A stretch of DNA of 64,000 nt from G965247475 sp965247475 (GTDB taxonomy: Bacteria > Chloroflexota > UBA11872): positions 1,240,001-1,304,000 of the forward strand of contig OZ252016.1 of NCBI GenBank assembly GCA_965247475.1, given 5' to 3'. The position numbers and the translations under genes are program-made. The notes beneath the pieces were generated by a model, which saw only the letters and a list, made by a program, of their open reading frames with translations, was not told the origin of the DNA and searched no databases. The first letter of the stretch is position 1. Every line of letters begins with the position of its first letter. Positions 1 through 8,378 of this stretch are shown piece by piece.

Positions 1-17
1 CTCCTCGGCAACGCAGC

Positions 18-59
18 CGGACCCCGAGGCTAGAACGTGAGTTCCGGCCTCGGGGTCCG
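18..59 (-). terminator. Hairpin just downstream of the solute-binding gene
   Basis: A 13-bp perfect inverted repeat (arms 18-30 and 47-59, core GGACCCCGAGGC) encloses a 16-nt loop that itself holds GAAC/GTTC. It lies 17 bp beyond the stop of the minus-strand gene ending at 77, where a terminator is expected. No T-run follows on the minus strand, so it may be a rho-dependent or mRNA-stabilising hairpin rather than a classical intrinsic terminator. Confidence 0.5.
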
Positions 60-76
60 CGCCGCGGATTACGACA

Positions 77-1714
77 TCAGTCGTACGACTCGAATCTCGT
101 GGCCGGCGCTTCGGACTCCGCCACTACCGTCGCCATGCTCGCCTGCATGTTCTCCACGGTCTCCTGCACGGTGGTCTTGCCGTTGAACAGCTCCGCCTCG
201 ACGTGGGTGTTGAGCACCGTGCCCCGGAACGTCAGGTAGTCACGGAAGTACCCCCGCGTCCGGTTGTCGGGCTTCTCGATGGCCGCCTTCCACCACTTCA
301 TGCCTTCCGGCGGTCCGGCAAGCGTAGCGGGCTTGTCGATGCTGCCCTTCCACGGCGGCATGTTGCCGCGGTCGATGCCAACACGGTCCGACACCTCTTC
401 ACCGGCGGTGAAGATCAGCCACTTGACCGATTGCTCGAGCACCCCCTGGGATTCGGCGGTTGCGAACGCGTTGTGGTTCTGGTCGTCGTGCCCGTGCGCG
501 ATCCCCATCGTCCCCGGGTGGGCCGGCGTGGGAATGAGCGTCCAGTTGAACCGCGTTCCGATGGATCCATGGAAGCCCGCCGGAATGTAGAAGCTGCTGC
601 CATGGTGGGTGGCGGCGTTGCCGGCGACAAACGGATCGCCGAACTCGCCGGCGACGTCCTTCGCGAGCTCCTGCTGGATCGAGCTGCCATCGACGTTGAT
701 GATCTGGTTCAACCACTCGATGGTCTCAACCCACGCGGGGTGGTCGAACATCCCCGCCGTGAAGTCCTCATTGATCCAGAACGGCCAGCCCGCGCTGTGG
801 GCGGTGCCGCCGTAGCTCTTGAGCGATGCGGACTGCTCGTAGTTCCCGAACTTGCCGGCGTCGGCATCGGTGAGCTGCTTGAACGCCTCGGTCGCGTCGT
901 CCCACGTCCAGCCCGCGCCCTCCGCGTCGGGGACAGCGACGCCCGCCGCGTTGAAGCTATCGATGTTGGCCATCCAGCCGGGGGCGTGGATCTGGTAGGG
1001 CATGCCGTACTGCCGGTGGCCCCAATGGTAGAGCGCACCCTCGTACGGCAGGTTGTTCTCACCGGGAATGACCCAGTAGTTGCTCATGTCAACGCCTTCT
1101 TTGACGATGACGTCCTGGACCTCCGCGAAGGCCCCCTCACGCGCGAACGGCTGGAAGATCGCTCCCCAACCGAGCGCCGTGTGCGGCGCGCGCCCGGCGG
1201 CGATCTGAATTGCCACCTGGTCGATCACGTCCGCGACCGGCTCGACGATCATCAAGATCTCCGGGCTGAGCTCCTTGAACCGGCTGAGCGCCCACTGCAT
1301 GGCCTTGCCGCGAGGCCCGGCGGTGTGATCGGTCGCGAAGCGTACGCCCGTCACCTCGACTTGGACGGGTACCTCCTTGACGACCTCAACCTCCTTGATG
1401 ACCTCGACCTCCTTCACAACCTCCACTTCCACTTCCACCGGCACGTCGCGCGTGACGACCCGGTCGACCACCCGCTCGACCTCGCGAGTCACGATCTTCT
1501 CGACCTCGCGGGTCACGATCCTCTCGACCTCGACCGGCACTTCCTTCTCGACGATCCTCTCGACCTCGACCTGCTGGGTGACCACCCTCTCGACGACCTG
1601 CGCCTCACCGCATGCGGCGAGCACGACTGCCCCCGCGGCGGTCAAGCCTCCGGCCATTCCGGCCCGGAGTACTTGTCGCCGTGTGATTCTGCGATGCCCT
1701 GCTGGTCTCGCCAT
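77..1714 (-). CDS. Tat-exported lipoprotein, ABC extracellular solute-binding protein
   Basis: This 545-residue protein is predicted to be the extracytoplasmic substrate receptor of an ABC importer, probably for a sugar or oligosaccharide. I chose the ATG at 1714 because a GGGAGGG ribosome-binding site lies just upstream and the product starts with a twin-arginine signal (ITRRQVLRAG). A lipobox follows, ending VLAAC, with the lipidated Cys at residue 35. Residues 40-122 are a stalk of Val-Glu/Lys/Arg repeats (VEVERIV, VTREVEK, VKEVEV). Such stalks are typical of Chloroflexota solute-binding lipoproteins and may span the envelope surface. The rest resembles family-1 sugar-binding proteins, with a Trp- and aromatic-rich body. 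No permease or ATPase gene is adjacent inside the window; they may lie left of position 1. The substrate is unknown. Confidence 0.8.
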   Translation of the reverse strand: MARPAGHRRITRRQVLRAGMAGGLTAAGAVVLAACGEAQVVERVVTQQVEVERIVEKEVPVEVERIVTREVEKIVTREVERVVDRVVTRDVPVEVEVEVVKEVEVIKEVEVVKEVPVQVEVTGVRFATDHTAGPRGKAMQWALSRFKELSPEILMIVEPVADVIDQVAIQIAAGRAPHTALGWGAIFQPFAREGAFAEVQDVIVKEGVDMSNYWVIPGENNLPYEGALYHWGHRQYGMPYQIHAPGWMANIDSFNAAGVAVPDAEGAGWTWDDATEAFKQLTDADAGKFGNYEQSASLKSYGGTAHSAGWPFWINEDFTAGMFDHPAWVETIEWLNQIINVDGSSIQQELAKDVAGEFGDPFVAGNAATHHGSSFYIPAGFHGSIGTRFNWTLIPTPAHPGTMGIAHGHDDQNHNAFATAESQGVLEQSVKWLIFTAGEEVSDRVGIDRGNMPPWKGSIDKPATLAGPPEGMKWWKAAIEKPDNRTRGYFRDYLTFRGTVLNTHVEAELFNGKTTVQETVENMQASMATVVAESEAPATRFESYD

Positions 1715-1932
1715 TACGCCCTCCCCCGCCTGGGTTCGAATGCCGAATCGGAACCTCCAAGCTAGCCCCGGCACTGTGCCACGTGCCACGAAACAGGTAA
1801 AGCGAGGCAAGCGGATAGATCACCCGGCGCGGGCGTACGGGCCTCCGGCGGTCCTCCGCCGTTCAATCGGCGAAGTATTCTGAGATTCCGCGCGCCCCGG
1901 CTCCCGAGCGCAGACCGCCCCAAGAAGGCGCG

Positions 1933-2466
1933 GTGAACGTGGCCGATCTCACGCGACTACTGCTGGGGGCGCTCGCGCTATCGATCACCGCGCTTGCGTC
2001 GGCCTGCGGCGGGGACGTGGACGCTCAGCGAACACCGGGTCCGAACGACTCGGTCACCGGCATTGGCCTTGTGCTGACGACGGCCGACACGGCGCGGACC
2101 ATTGAGGTCCCGATATTCGATTGGGACCTCAATCGTCCCGACGAGAAGGGTCTGCTCCTACGGCTGACGGGTGAGGAGGCCTCCTCGCTTCGCTGGCGTT
2201 TCGCGGAGAAGCCAAGTACGTCCGTGCTCCAGTGGCACTCGGTCGATGACCGGCTCGCCTTCGAGACGGACGGCCTGATCGGCGACCCGGCGACGGCCGC
2301 AAAGACCCTGGAGTTTCGCGGGAGCGGCGTGGGCGAAGCGACGATTGCGGTGGAGCTGGTCGAGCGCAATCCGGCCGATCGCGCCGAGCCGCCGGCCGAG
2401 CGGCTGACCTACCACATCCGCGTCGTGCCCAGATGCGTTCCGTCGACCGGATCGGCCCTCTGCTAA
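1933..2466 (+). CDS. Small lipoprotein, possible chagasin-like beta-sandwich
   Basis: This 177-residue protein starts at a GTG and opens with a hydrophobic signal ending in a lipobox (ITALASAC), so it should be a membrane-anchored lipoprotein. The mature part is about 150 residues, with alternating polar and hydrophobic strands and motifs SSLRWRF, FETDGLIGDP and TLEFRGSGVGEATIAVELVE. This order loosely recalls chagasin/I42 cysteine-protease inhibitors, which have a Gly-x-x-W loop then a strand ending in an acidic or aromatic pair, but that is an inference. It is clearly paralogous to the minus-strand lipoprotein at 7706-8260: the pair shares LRWRFA-KP, FETDGL-GDP and TAAK. The function is not known. 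Confidence 0.65.
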   Translation: MNVADLTRLLLGALALSITALASACGGDVDAQRTPGPNDSVTGIGLVLTTADTARTIEVPIFDWDLNRPDEKGLLLRLTGEEASSLRWRFAEKPSTSVLQWHSVDDRLAFETDGLIGDPATAAKTLEFRGSGVGEATIAVELVERNPADRAEPPAERLTYHIRVVPRCVPSTGSALC

Positions 2467-2513
2467 GCGCCCGGCCGACCGGCTCGTCCTCGAGTCACTC
2501 CGTCCACCTGGGA

Positions 2514-2545
2514 CATCCCAACCTGAAGATCGGGCCGCCTGGCGG
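2514..2545. repeat. Dispersed repeat, copy 1
   Basis: This 32-bp segment beginning CATCCCAACCTGAAG matches 22847-22878 at all but three positions. Both copies are intergenic. It is likely part of a dispersed repeat family in this genome. Confidence 0.55.
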
Positions 2546-2623
2546 GCCGGTGTTCCAACGTCATGAGGACTTCGAGCTGACGCTCACGCCGGTATCGTCG
2601 CCGGGCTCGCCGGGAGTTGTGCG

Positions 2624-4699
2624 GTGACCGGCCCCGCCCGCGGCGGCGCGGACTGGGTCCGGCGGGCGCGGTTGTTTCATCACAGCTTCGAAACGCCCGG
2701 CAGTTTCGAGCCCACTAACGTCGAGCGGTTCGTGAGCGCCGTGGCACGGGCCCACGGCAACGTCATTCGATTCCCGGCGCTCCACCACCACGGATACACG
2801 CTGTATCAGAGCTCGATCGCCCCGAAGATGGCAGGCCTCGGCGACATCGACGTTCTGCAGCAGCTCATCGAGGCGGGGGCGCGGAACGGCATCCGGGTGG
2901 TTCCGGACATCGAACTGGGGTTCGCGGCCGGGCCGTACCATCGGCGACCTGAGTGGGCGAGCGAGGACCCGCACGGCAACGCGCGGACCCGCATGGGGCT
3001 GGCGTGGCTGTGTCTCAACAAGCCCTACGGCGACGTCGGCCTGAGACTGGTCGAGGAGATCGTCTCGAACTACGAGATCGACGGCGTGTATCTGGGCATG
3101 CCCCGCTTCCCCGTCTGCTACTGCCAGCACTGCCGCGCGAGATTCCTCGCGGATCGGGGGCGTGAGCTGCCGGAGGAGGAGAACTGGGAGGGAGCGGCCT
3201 GGAGAGGATTCACGCACTGGCGGTACGAGGTCGCGCAGGCGTATTTCGAGCGCGCGGTGGACCTCGTCAACTCACGCAAGCCCCGCCTGGCGATCCTTGC
3301 GAACGGCGGCGACCTGCGGCAACAGACCATGCGCAGAATCGCCCGAGACGGTATCCGAATGGCCAAGCGCGTCGACGGAATGGCGATCGACCGGGTGGGC
3401 ACGCGGCTTCCCTACACCGAGTTGGGGTGGGACGCCAAGCTCGCCATCGGGTTCGGCGCGCGCCCGCTGGGGCTCGTCTTTCCGGCGTTTTCCCATCGCG
3501 ATCTGCGTCACGCGGTCGGCAGCAGCCTCGATCTGCGGCTCAAGCTGGTCTCGGCGATCGCGAACGGCGCGCGCCCGATCATCTTTCGCGCCGAGACGCT
3601 GATCGATGACCCGGAGCGCGCAGCCATCGTCAAAGAGCTCTGTGGCTTTCTGGAGCGCGAGGATCACCACTTTGAAGGCGCCGAGCCCCTGCCCTACGCC
3701 GCCGTTCTGTTTTCCCGCCAGAGCGCCGACCTGTACGGCGGCGCGGATCCTGAGCGCCGCTGGGAGCGCTGCGTTGAGGGCTGGCTCAAGGCGCTGACGC
3801 GGTCCCGGATTCCCTTCAGGCTCATCGTCGATCAGGACCTGGCGCCGGAACGACTCGCGCGTTTCTCGGCGCTGTGCCTGCCAAATGCGGCTTGCCTTAG
3901 CGACAGCCAAATCCAGGCCGTGAGCGGATTCGTCCAACGAGGCGGCGGCCTTGTGGCAACCGGCGCCACCTCCCTCTACGACGAGGCGGGTCGACCGCGC
4001 CCGGCGTTCGGCCTGCAGCGGGTGCTGCAGACGAGGGTTCGAGCCACGGGCGACCGCTCCGAGGTGGAGGGTCTCGGCTACCTGGGCGCGGCGGCGGATC
4101 ACCCGCTGACGGACGGCGGCCTGTCCGGCGGATCGCGGCTGCCGTTCCGGCGGTACGTACCGGTTCGGGCCGACGGAGCACGGGTGCTGGCACGGCGCAT
4201 CGAGCTGCTCGCGCGGCCGCTGGGACACGACGTGATCGGACGCGAAACCGAGGATCCGACCGTGCTCGCCGGGGCCTTCGGTGACGGGCGCGTCGTCTAT
4301 TTCCCGGCGTTCGTGGACGAGATGTACCGCGAGGCAGGCTACCCGGGATTGCGCCGGCTGATCGCCAGGGCGGTGGAGTGGACGGCCAGCGACCCGCTGC
4401 CAATCGAACTCGACGCGCCGCGCAGCGTGGAGGTGAACGTATTCACGAGCCGGCGGGGGACAATCGTGCACATCGCCAACTTCACGGTCGATTCGCAGGA
4501 CCCGCGGGACTTCCCCGAGAGCGCGGTGTGCCTGAGAAACGTGCCAGTGAGGCTGCGCCTCACAGACGATCGGAGGGTCGCGGCCATGACGATGCTGCAG
4601 ACGGGCCGGCGGCTCGAGCCGCAGGTCCAGGGCGACTATGTGTCGTTCACGGTGCCCGAGGTGCGCGACTACGCGGCGATCGCCATCGAATTCGCCTGA
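2624..4699 (+). CDS. Glycoside-hydrolase-like TIM barrel with beta-galactosidase-type trimerisation domain
   Basis: This 691-residue protein starts at a GTG and has no signal peptide, so it is probably cytoplasmic. The N-terminal ~340 residues look like a hypothetical glycosyl-hydrolase barrel of the GHL6 type. They carry FHHSFE near the start, a VVPDIELGFA strand, and a Cys cluster CYCQHCRARF around residue 165 that is characteristic of that group. The next ~210 residues resemble the class-I glutaminase-like trimerisation domain of GH42 enzymes (FVQRGGGLVATGATSLYDE). A C-terminal beta domain follows (VNVFTSRRGTIVHIANF). The architecture suggests hydrolysis of an oligosaccharide taken up from outside. 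The substrate and catalytic acids cannot be assigned by eye. Confidence 0.65.
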   Translation: MTGPARGGADWVRRARLFHHSFETPGSFEPTNVERFVSAVARAHGNVIRFPALHHHGYTLYQSSIAPKMAGLGDIDVLQQLIEAGARNGIRVVPDIELGFAAGPYHRRPEWASEDPHGNARTRMGLAWLCLNKPYGDVGLRLVEEIVSNYEIDGVYLGMPRFPVCYCQHCRARFLADRGRELPEEENWEGAAWRGFTHWRYEVAQAYFERAVDLVNSRKPRLAILANGGDLRQQTMRRIARDGIRMAKRVDGMAIDRVGTRLPYTELGWDAKLAIGFGARPLGLVFPAFSHRDLRHAVGSSLDLRLKLVSAIANGARPIIFRAETLIDDPERAAIVKELCGFLEREDHHFEGAEPLPYAAVLFSRQSADLYGGADPERRWERCVEGWLKALTRSRIPFRLIVDQDLAPERLARFSALCLPNAACLSDSQIQAVSGFVQRGGGLVATGATSLYDEAGRPRPAFGLQRVLQTRVRATGDRSEVEGLGYLGAAADHPLTDGGLSGGSRLPFRRYVPVRADGARVLARRIELLARPLGHDVIGRETEDPTVLAGAFGDGRVVYFPAFVDEMYREAGYPGLRRLIARAVEWTASDPLPIELDAPRSVEVNVFTSRRGTIVHIANFTVDSQDPRDFPESAVCLRNVPVRLRLTDDRRVAAMTMLQTGRRLEPQVQGDYVSFTVPEVRDYAAIAIEFA

Positions 4700-4735
4700 G
4701 ACCTCACGCTCGAACCCGGGCGCGGATCGCGGCGC

Positions 4736-5659
4736 CTAGGCCAGCCCGCCGGTTCGAACCGGCGCCGGGAAGTCCTCGAACGGGTCGAGCGCGATCTCCA
4801 GCCAGACCGTTTTGATCTGGTCCGGGATGTGCGCGGGAAGCTCTTCGAGAAAGACACCGCCGTTGCGGAGATCGGCGCAGTCCACGACATAGAGACGCGC
4901 GTCTTCCTCGGCGGCGCCGGACAAATGCTGAACGACCTTCGTCCCATCCTCGAGCGCCGTCCGTATCGCCTCGCGCCGATCCACCCGGCTGGCCGCCACG
5001 GCCAGCGCGTCGCCGGTGTAGATCGCCGGTCGCGTGAGCCCGAGGCGGTTGTCCTTGCGAAACGTCAGGGTGACCTCGCCGGCCATCTCACCGGCGATCC
5101 CGAAGATCTCGCCCTCGCCCATGCGGGCGTGGAGATCGCCGAGGACCACCAGGCCGCCCTCGCGCTGCGCGGTGAGGTACAGGACGTTGCCCGCCCGGAT
5201 GAGAGTTATGTCAAGATTCCCGCCGTGGTCGCCCGGGTTCGGGGCATCGGGGTCGACCGGCGTCACATGGATCTCGCCGATCATCGTGCGCAGTGGAATC
5301 CAGCCCACGCCGGGAAAGTGGCACTCGTCGCCGCGCACCTCGATGAAGGACTGCCGGATCGTGTCGTAGACGCCGTTCGCGGGGACGATTACCCGGCTGC
5401 GGGCGTGACCTTCCGGCCGCACCTCGTGGATCTCAATGGCGATCGTGTCGCCAGGCTCGACGCCGCGAACGTGGATCGGTCCCGTCTGCTCGCGACGGTA
5501 CCCACCCTCGTCGAGGTCTGCGCGAGACCTGATGATGGGCCGCCAGCTGTTGACCGTTTCGACGACGATCGTCTCTCCGTCGTCGATCTCGATCGCCGGC
5601 GCGTAGACGCTGTAGCGGTTGTCCCGAGGTACGAGGTGTTCGCGCGAGAGTCGTCGCAT
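4736..5659 (-). CDS. Acetamidase/formamidase family protein
   Basis: This 307-residue protein belongs to the FmdA/AmdA family, which hydrolyses short amides to ammonia and the carboxylate. Family signatures are present: PGDTIAIEIHEVRPEGHA, the PNPGDHGGNLD metal-site region, and GDLHARMGEGEIFG with its His and Glu. I chose the ATG at 5659 because the product then starts MRRLSREHLVP, as family members do; the frame stays open upstream without further similarity. It converges with the glycoside-hydrolase-like gene ending at 4699. The upstream minus-strand neighbour is a 2-hydroxyacid dehydrogenase 97 bp away, so co-transcription is possible. The in vivo amide is unknown. Confidence 0.85.
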   Translation of the reverse strand: MRRLSREHLVPRDNRYSVYAPAIEIDDGETIVVETVNSWRPIIRSRADLDEGGYRREQTGPIHVRGVEPGDTIAIEIHEVRPEGHARSRVIVPANGVYDTIRQSFIEVRGDECHFPGVGWIPLRTMIGEIHVTPVDPDAPNPGDHGGNLDITLIRAGNVLYLTAQREGGLVVLGDLHARMGEGEIFGIAGEMAGEVTLTFRKDNRLGLTRPAIYTGDALAVAASRVDRREAIRTALEDGTKVVQHLSGAAEEDARLYVVDCADLRNGGVFLEELPAHIPDQIKTVWLEIALDPFEDFPAPVRTGGLA

Positions 5660-5756
5660 GTGCGTGCTCCAGAAGCGGTTGTGAATCGTCGGGCGGCGGA
5701 TCGGTCGGCGGGCGCGCGAGAGCGTATGCACGCCCCCGCGGTAGGGCAATCGCGGC

Positions 5757-6713
5757 CTAGAACCCCCGCTCCAGGTCGCATGTGAACGGCAGTGCGTCGC
5801 CCGCAATAAACCGGCGCAGGATGGTGCGGAAGATCGTCCCCTGACTCTCGCGGCGCTCGGGGCTGGCGCCCGATGCATGGGGCGAGATGATGACGTTGTC
5901 CAGATCCCAGAGCGGACTCTCCACCGGCAGGGGCTCGACGGCGGTCGCGTCGAAGGCGGCACCTTGCAATTCGCCGGACCGTAGACGGGCCGCGACCGCG
6001 TCCTCGTCGATGATCGAGCCGCGGGAGATCACGGCGACAAACGCGCCCTGTTTGAGCAGCCCGACGCGGCGCGCATCCACCAGCCCGCGGGTCGCATCGG
6101 TCAGCGGCGCGGTGATCACGAACCAGTCGGACATGGCGAGCAGCTCGTCCAGCCGATCAACGTCCCAGGTCTCGATCACACTGACCGGAACCTCGACCGG
6201 GAACGGATCGATGGCGTAGCTCCGCATCCCGAAGCCGAGCGCGCGACGCGCGACGGCGCGGCCGATGCCGCCCAGGCCCAGCAAGCCGAGCACCTTGCCG
6301 TTCAGCTCGACGATGCGGTGGTTGTAGCTTCCACCGCCCCAGTTGTGCGCCCGTTGATCCTCCATCATCTCCGGCAGCCGGTGGGCCATGGACAGCATGA
6401 CCGCAAGCACGTGATCGGCCATGGCGTTGACGTGCGACCCCGGCGCATGGGTCAGGACGACCCCGGAGTCCCGTACCTCCGGCGACTTCAAGATCATGTC
6501 GATGCCCATGCCCGGCTGGTGCAGCCACCTCAGCCGTCGGGCGGTCACGAAAGCCTCCCGGCCCATCCAGCCAATGGCGGCGTCGGCATCGACGATCTCG
6601 CGGAGCTGTTCCTCGGGAGTCTCGGCCAGCACAAACGTGGCGGTGGGGAACTCCTCGGTGAGCTCGGCGACCGACCCGCCGCCGGACATCTCCCCCGCAA
6701 GCAGAATCTTCAC
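5757..6713 (-). CDS. D-isomer-specific 2-hydroxyacid dehydrogenase
   Basis: This 318-residue NAD(P)-dependent dehydrogenase interconverts 2-hydroxy and 2-keto acids. The nucleotide-binding motif GLLGLGGIGRAVA lies mid-protein. The catalytic set is present: the Arg of VISRGSIIDEDA, a Glu in TAVEPLP and the His of IISPHASG. It starts at GTG 6713 (VKILLAGEMSGG) with GGAAGG upstream. It sits between the amidase and a sugar isomerase/epimerase on the same strand, so a role in sugar-acid metabolism is plausible. The exact substrate is not predictable. Confidence 0.85.
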   Translation of the reverse strand: MKILLAGEMSGGGSVAELTEEFPTATFVLAETPEEQLREIVDADAAIGWMGREAFVTARRLRWLHQPGMGIDMILKSPEVRDSGVVLTHAPGSHVNAMADHVLAVMLSMAHRLPEMMEDQRAHNWGGGSYNHRIVELNGKVLGLLGLGGIGRAVARRALGFGMRSYAIDPFPVEVPVSVIETWDVDRLDELLAMSDWFVITAPLTDATRGLVDARRVGLLKQGAFVAVISRGSIIDEDAVAARLRSGELQGAAFDATAVEPLPVESPLWDLDNVIISPHASGASPERRESQGTIFRTILRRFIAGDALPFTCDLERGF

Positions 6714-6793
6714 GCGTTCATCCTTCCCCGCTGGTCGATGGGTTCGGCGCGCTCGCATGCCTCGGAAACTACGACGTGCCCGGTTTCACTCGG

Positions 6794-7639
6794 CTATTCC
6801 GCGAATGCGCTGCGGAGAAACGCGAGCCCGTCGCGGGCCTGATCGTCGGGCTCTCTGCCCCACGGATGCCAAATCCGAACGACTTCGGCAAGCGGCGCGG
6901 AGAAGTTCATCATCTCAATGACGGCGAACCGGTTGAAGGCCACCGCACGGAGGGCGGCGCCGATCACGCCCCAATCGATGGTTCCGGTGCCCGGCTCGGC
7001 GCGCTGGTTGTCGGCGCAGTGCATGTGAAACAGGCGGTCGCCGACGAGACGAATCGCGTCGCCCGGCCGCGGCTCGTCGATGTTCATGTGGAACGTGTCC
7101 AGGTGGAGCCCGAACGCGGGATGATCCACCTGGTTCACAAAATCAACGCCCTCGGCGACGGTCGAGAGGATGTTCGTCTCATACCGATTCAAGACCTCTG
7201 CCCCGAGACGCAACCCGGCGTCGGCAGCGTGTTCGGCGGCAGCGCGAGCCGCGTCCGAAGCGCGCGCGAAACCGTCACGGCGCTCCTGCTCGGACAGCCG
7301 GGTCGAACCGCTGAAACCGCCCGCTACGAACGAGAAGTTGCCTGCGCCGATCTCAGCCGCCACGTCGATCGATCGCTTCAGGTGGTCCAGCCAGTGGGCC
7401 CTTTCGGCGGGGTCTTCGTCGAACAACCCCGGTCCCGGTCCGCACATGGTGGCGGTCGAGAACAGCATCCCCTCGGACTGGAATGCGGACCGCACCGCCG
7501 GCGGATCGATCTCCGAGTCGGGCTCCATCGGAAACTCGAAGACTTCCGCTCCCAGTGCCTTCGCGCGAGCGATAAGCGAGAGATGCTCCCGGGTTCGGAA
7601 GGGCGTATCCCAGATGGCTATGTGCACGCCGAATTTCAT
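6794..7639 (-). CDS. Sugar isomerase/epimerase, xylose-isomerase-like TIM barrel
   Basis: This 281-residue protein is of the AP-endonuclease-2/D-psicose 3-epimerase type. The four metal ligands expected for the family are visible: Glu in LGAEVLNRYET, Asp in HLDTFHMNIDE, His in HMHCADNQR and Glu in FAVIEMMNF. The segment HMNIDEP is typical of D-tagatose/D-psicose 3-epimerases. It should epimerise a ketose or isomerise a sugar in the cytoplasm. It lies upstream of the 2-hydroxyacid dehydrogenase (80-bp gap, same strand), consistent with one catabolic unit. The true substrate is unknown. Confidence 0.82.
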   Translation of the reverse strand: MKFGVHIAIWDTPFRTREHLSLIARAKALGAEVFEFPMEPDSEIDPPAVRSAFQSEGMLFSTATMCGPGPGLFDEDPAERAHWLDHLKRSIDVAAEIGAGNFSFVAGGFSGSTRLSEQERRDGFARASDAARAAAEHAADAGLRLGAEVLNRYETNILSTVAEGVDFVNQVDHPAFGLHLDTFHMNIDEPRPGDAIRLVGDRLFHMHCADNQRAEPGTGTIDWGVIGAALRAVAFNRFAVIEMMNFSAPLAEVVRIWHPWGREPDDQARDGLAFLRSAFAE

Positions 7640-7705
7640 TGTGCCGCTCCGTCCAGGCGGTGACTCGGCACGCGGCCGCGTGGCTACGGCGCTCGGTCAA
7701 GGCTG

Positions 7706-8260
7706 CTAGCCAGGCATGCAGTGAGGGCATGAGGGCTCGGACCCACCGTGCGTCGGCGCTCGATAGCGAATGTCGAAAGTGTACTCCAGGCGCCTGGCCG
7801 GGGCTTCTACCCGGCTGGACGGATCCTGCTCGACCAGCTCGAAGATGGCCGTTGCCGTCGCGACGACGTTCCCACGCAGCTCAACCACCTTGGCGGCGGT
7901 GGTCGGATCGCCCAGAAGTCCATCGGTCTCGAACGGCGGCCGGCCGTCCACCGCATGCCACTCCATCACAAACGGGTCGGGCTTCTTCGCGAACCTCCAT
8001 CGCAACGTCGAACCGTCGTCGCCGGACAGATGAATCTCGATCCCCTTCTTGTCGAGCCGGCCGATGTCAGGGATGAACTGCGTCACCTGAAGGACCTGGC
8101 CGGCGTCCGCCTCGGTCAGCGTGACCTCGCCTTCGGTGGCGGACCGGCCGGTGGCGGCCGACCGCGCATCGGCCCCGGACCCCCCGCCGACGCTCGGCTC
8201 GCCGCAGGCGACCGAAGCCGTAAGGACGACCAGCGAGAGCACAGCGACGCAGAATCGCAT
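7706..8260 (-). CDS. Small lipoprotein, paralogue of the one at 1933-2466
   Basis: This 184-residue protein has a signal peptide ending LTASVAC, a lipobox, followed by a Gly/Ser linker. The mature domain aligns with the 1933-2466 product through LRWRFAKKPD, FETDGLLGDPTTAAK and VELRGN. The same weak chagasin-like pattern is present (VTLTEADAGQVLQV, then the Trp loop, then a strand TAIFELVEQDP). The two genes are about 5 kb apart on opposite strands, so this is an inverted dispersed duplication. The function is unknown; an envelope-exposed binding or inhibitor domain is a guess. Confidence 0.65.
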   Translation of the reverse strand: MRFCVAVLSLVVLTASVACGEPSVGGGSGADARSAATGRSATEGEVTLTEADAGQVLQVTQFIPDIGRLDKKGIEIHLSGDDGSTLRWRFAKKPDPFVMEWHAVDGRPPFETDGLLGDPTTAAKVVELRGNVVATATAIFELVEQDPSSRVEAPARRLEYTFDIRYRAPTHGGSEPSCPHCMPG

Positions 8261-8378
8261 TGGTCAGCGCCAAGGCTCTTGACGGCTCCGCAACCTAGCT
8301 CGGCACTCGCCGCCGATTCAACTATCCATCGTCTGAGAGTTCGCGGGCGTCCCGGCGGCTGAACGGCGCCGCAGCGTC

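Noticed and set aside
1349..1597. Possible CRISPR-like repeat tract
   Set aside because: The repeats are in-frame coding repeats of a Val-Glu/Lys/Arg stalk with no unique spacers and unequal lengths.
203..1765. Long plus-strand open frame opposite the solute-binding gene
   Set aside because: It is antisense to the repeat-rich, clearly coding minus-strand lipoprotein; high GC removes stops from the other frame. Its product is Arg/Leu/Asp-rich without any motif.
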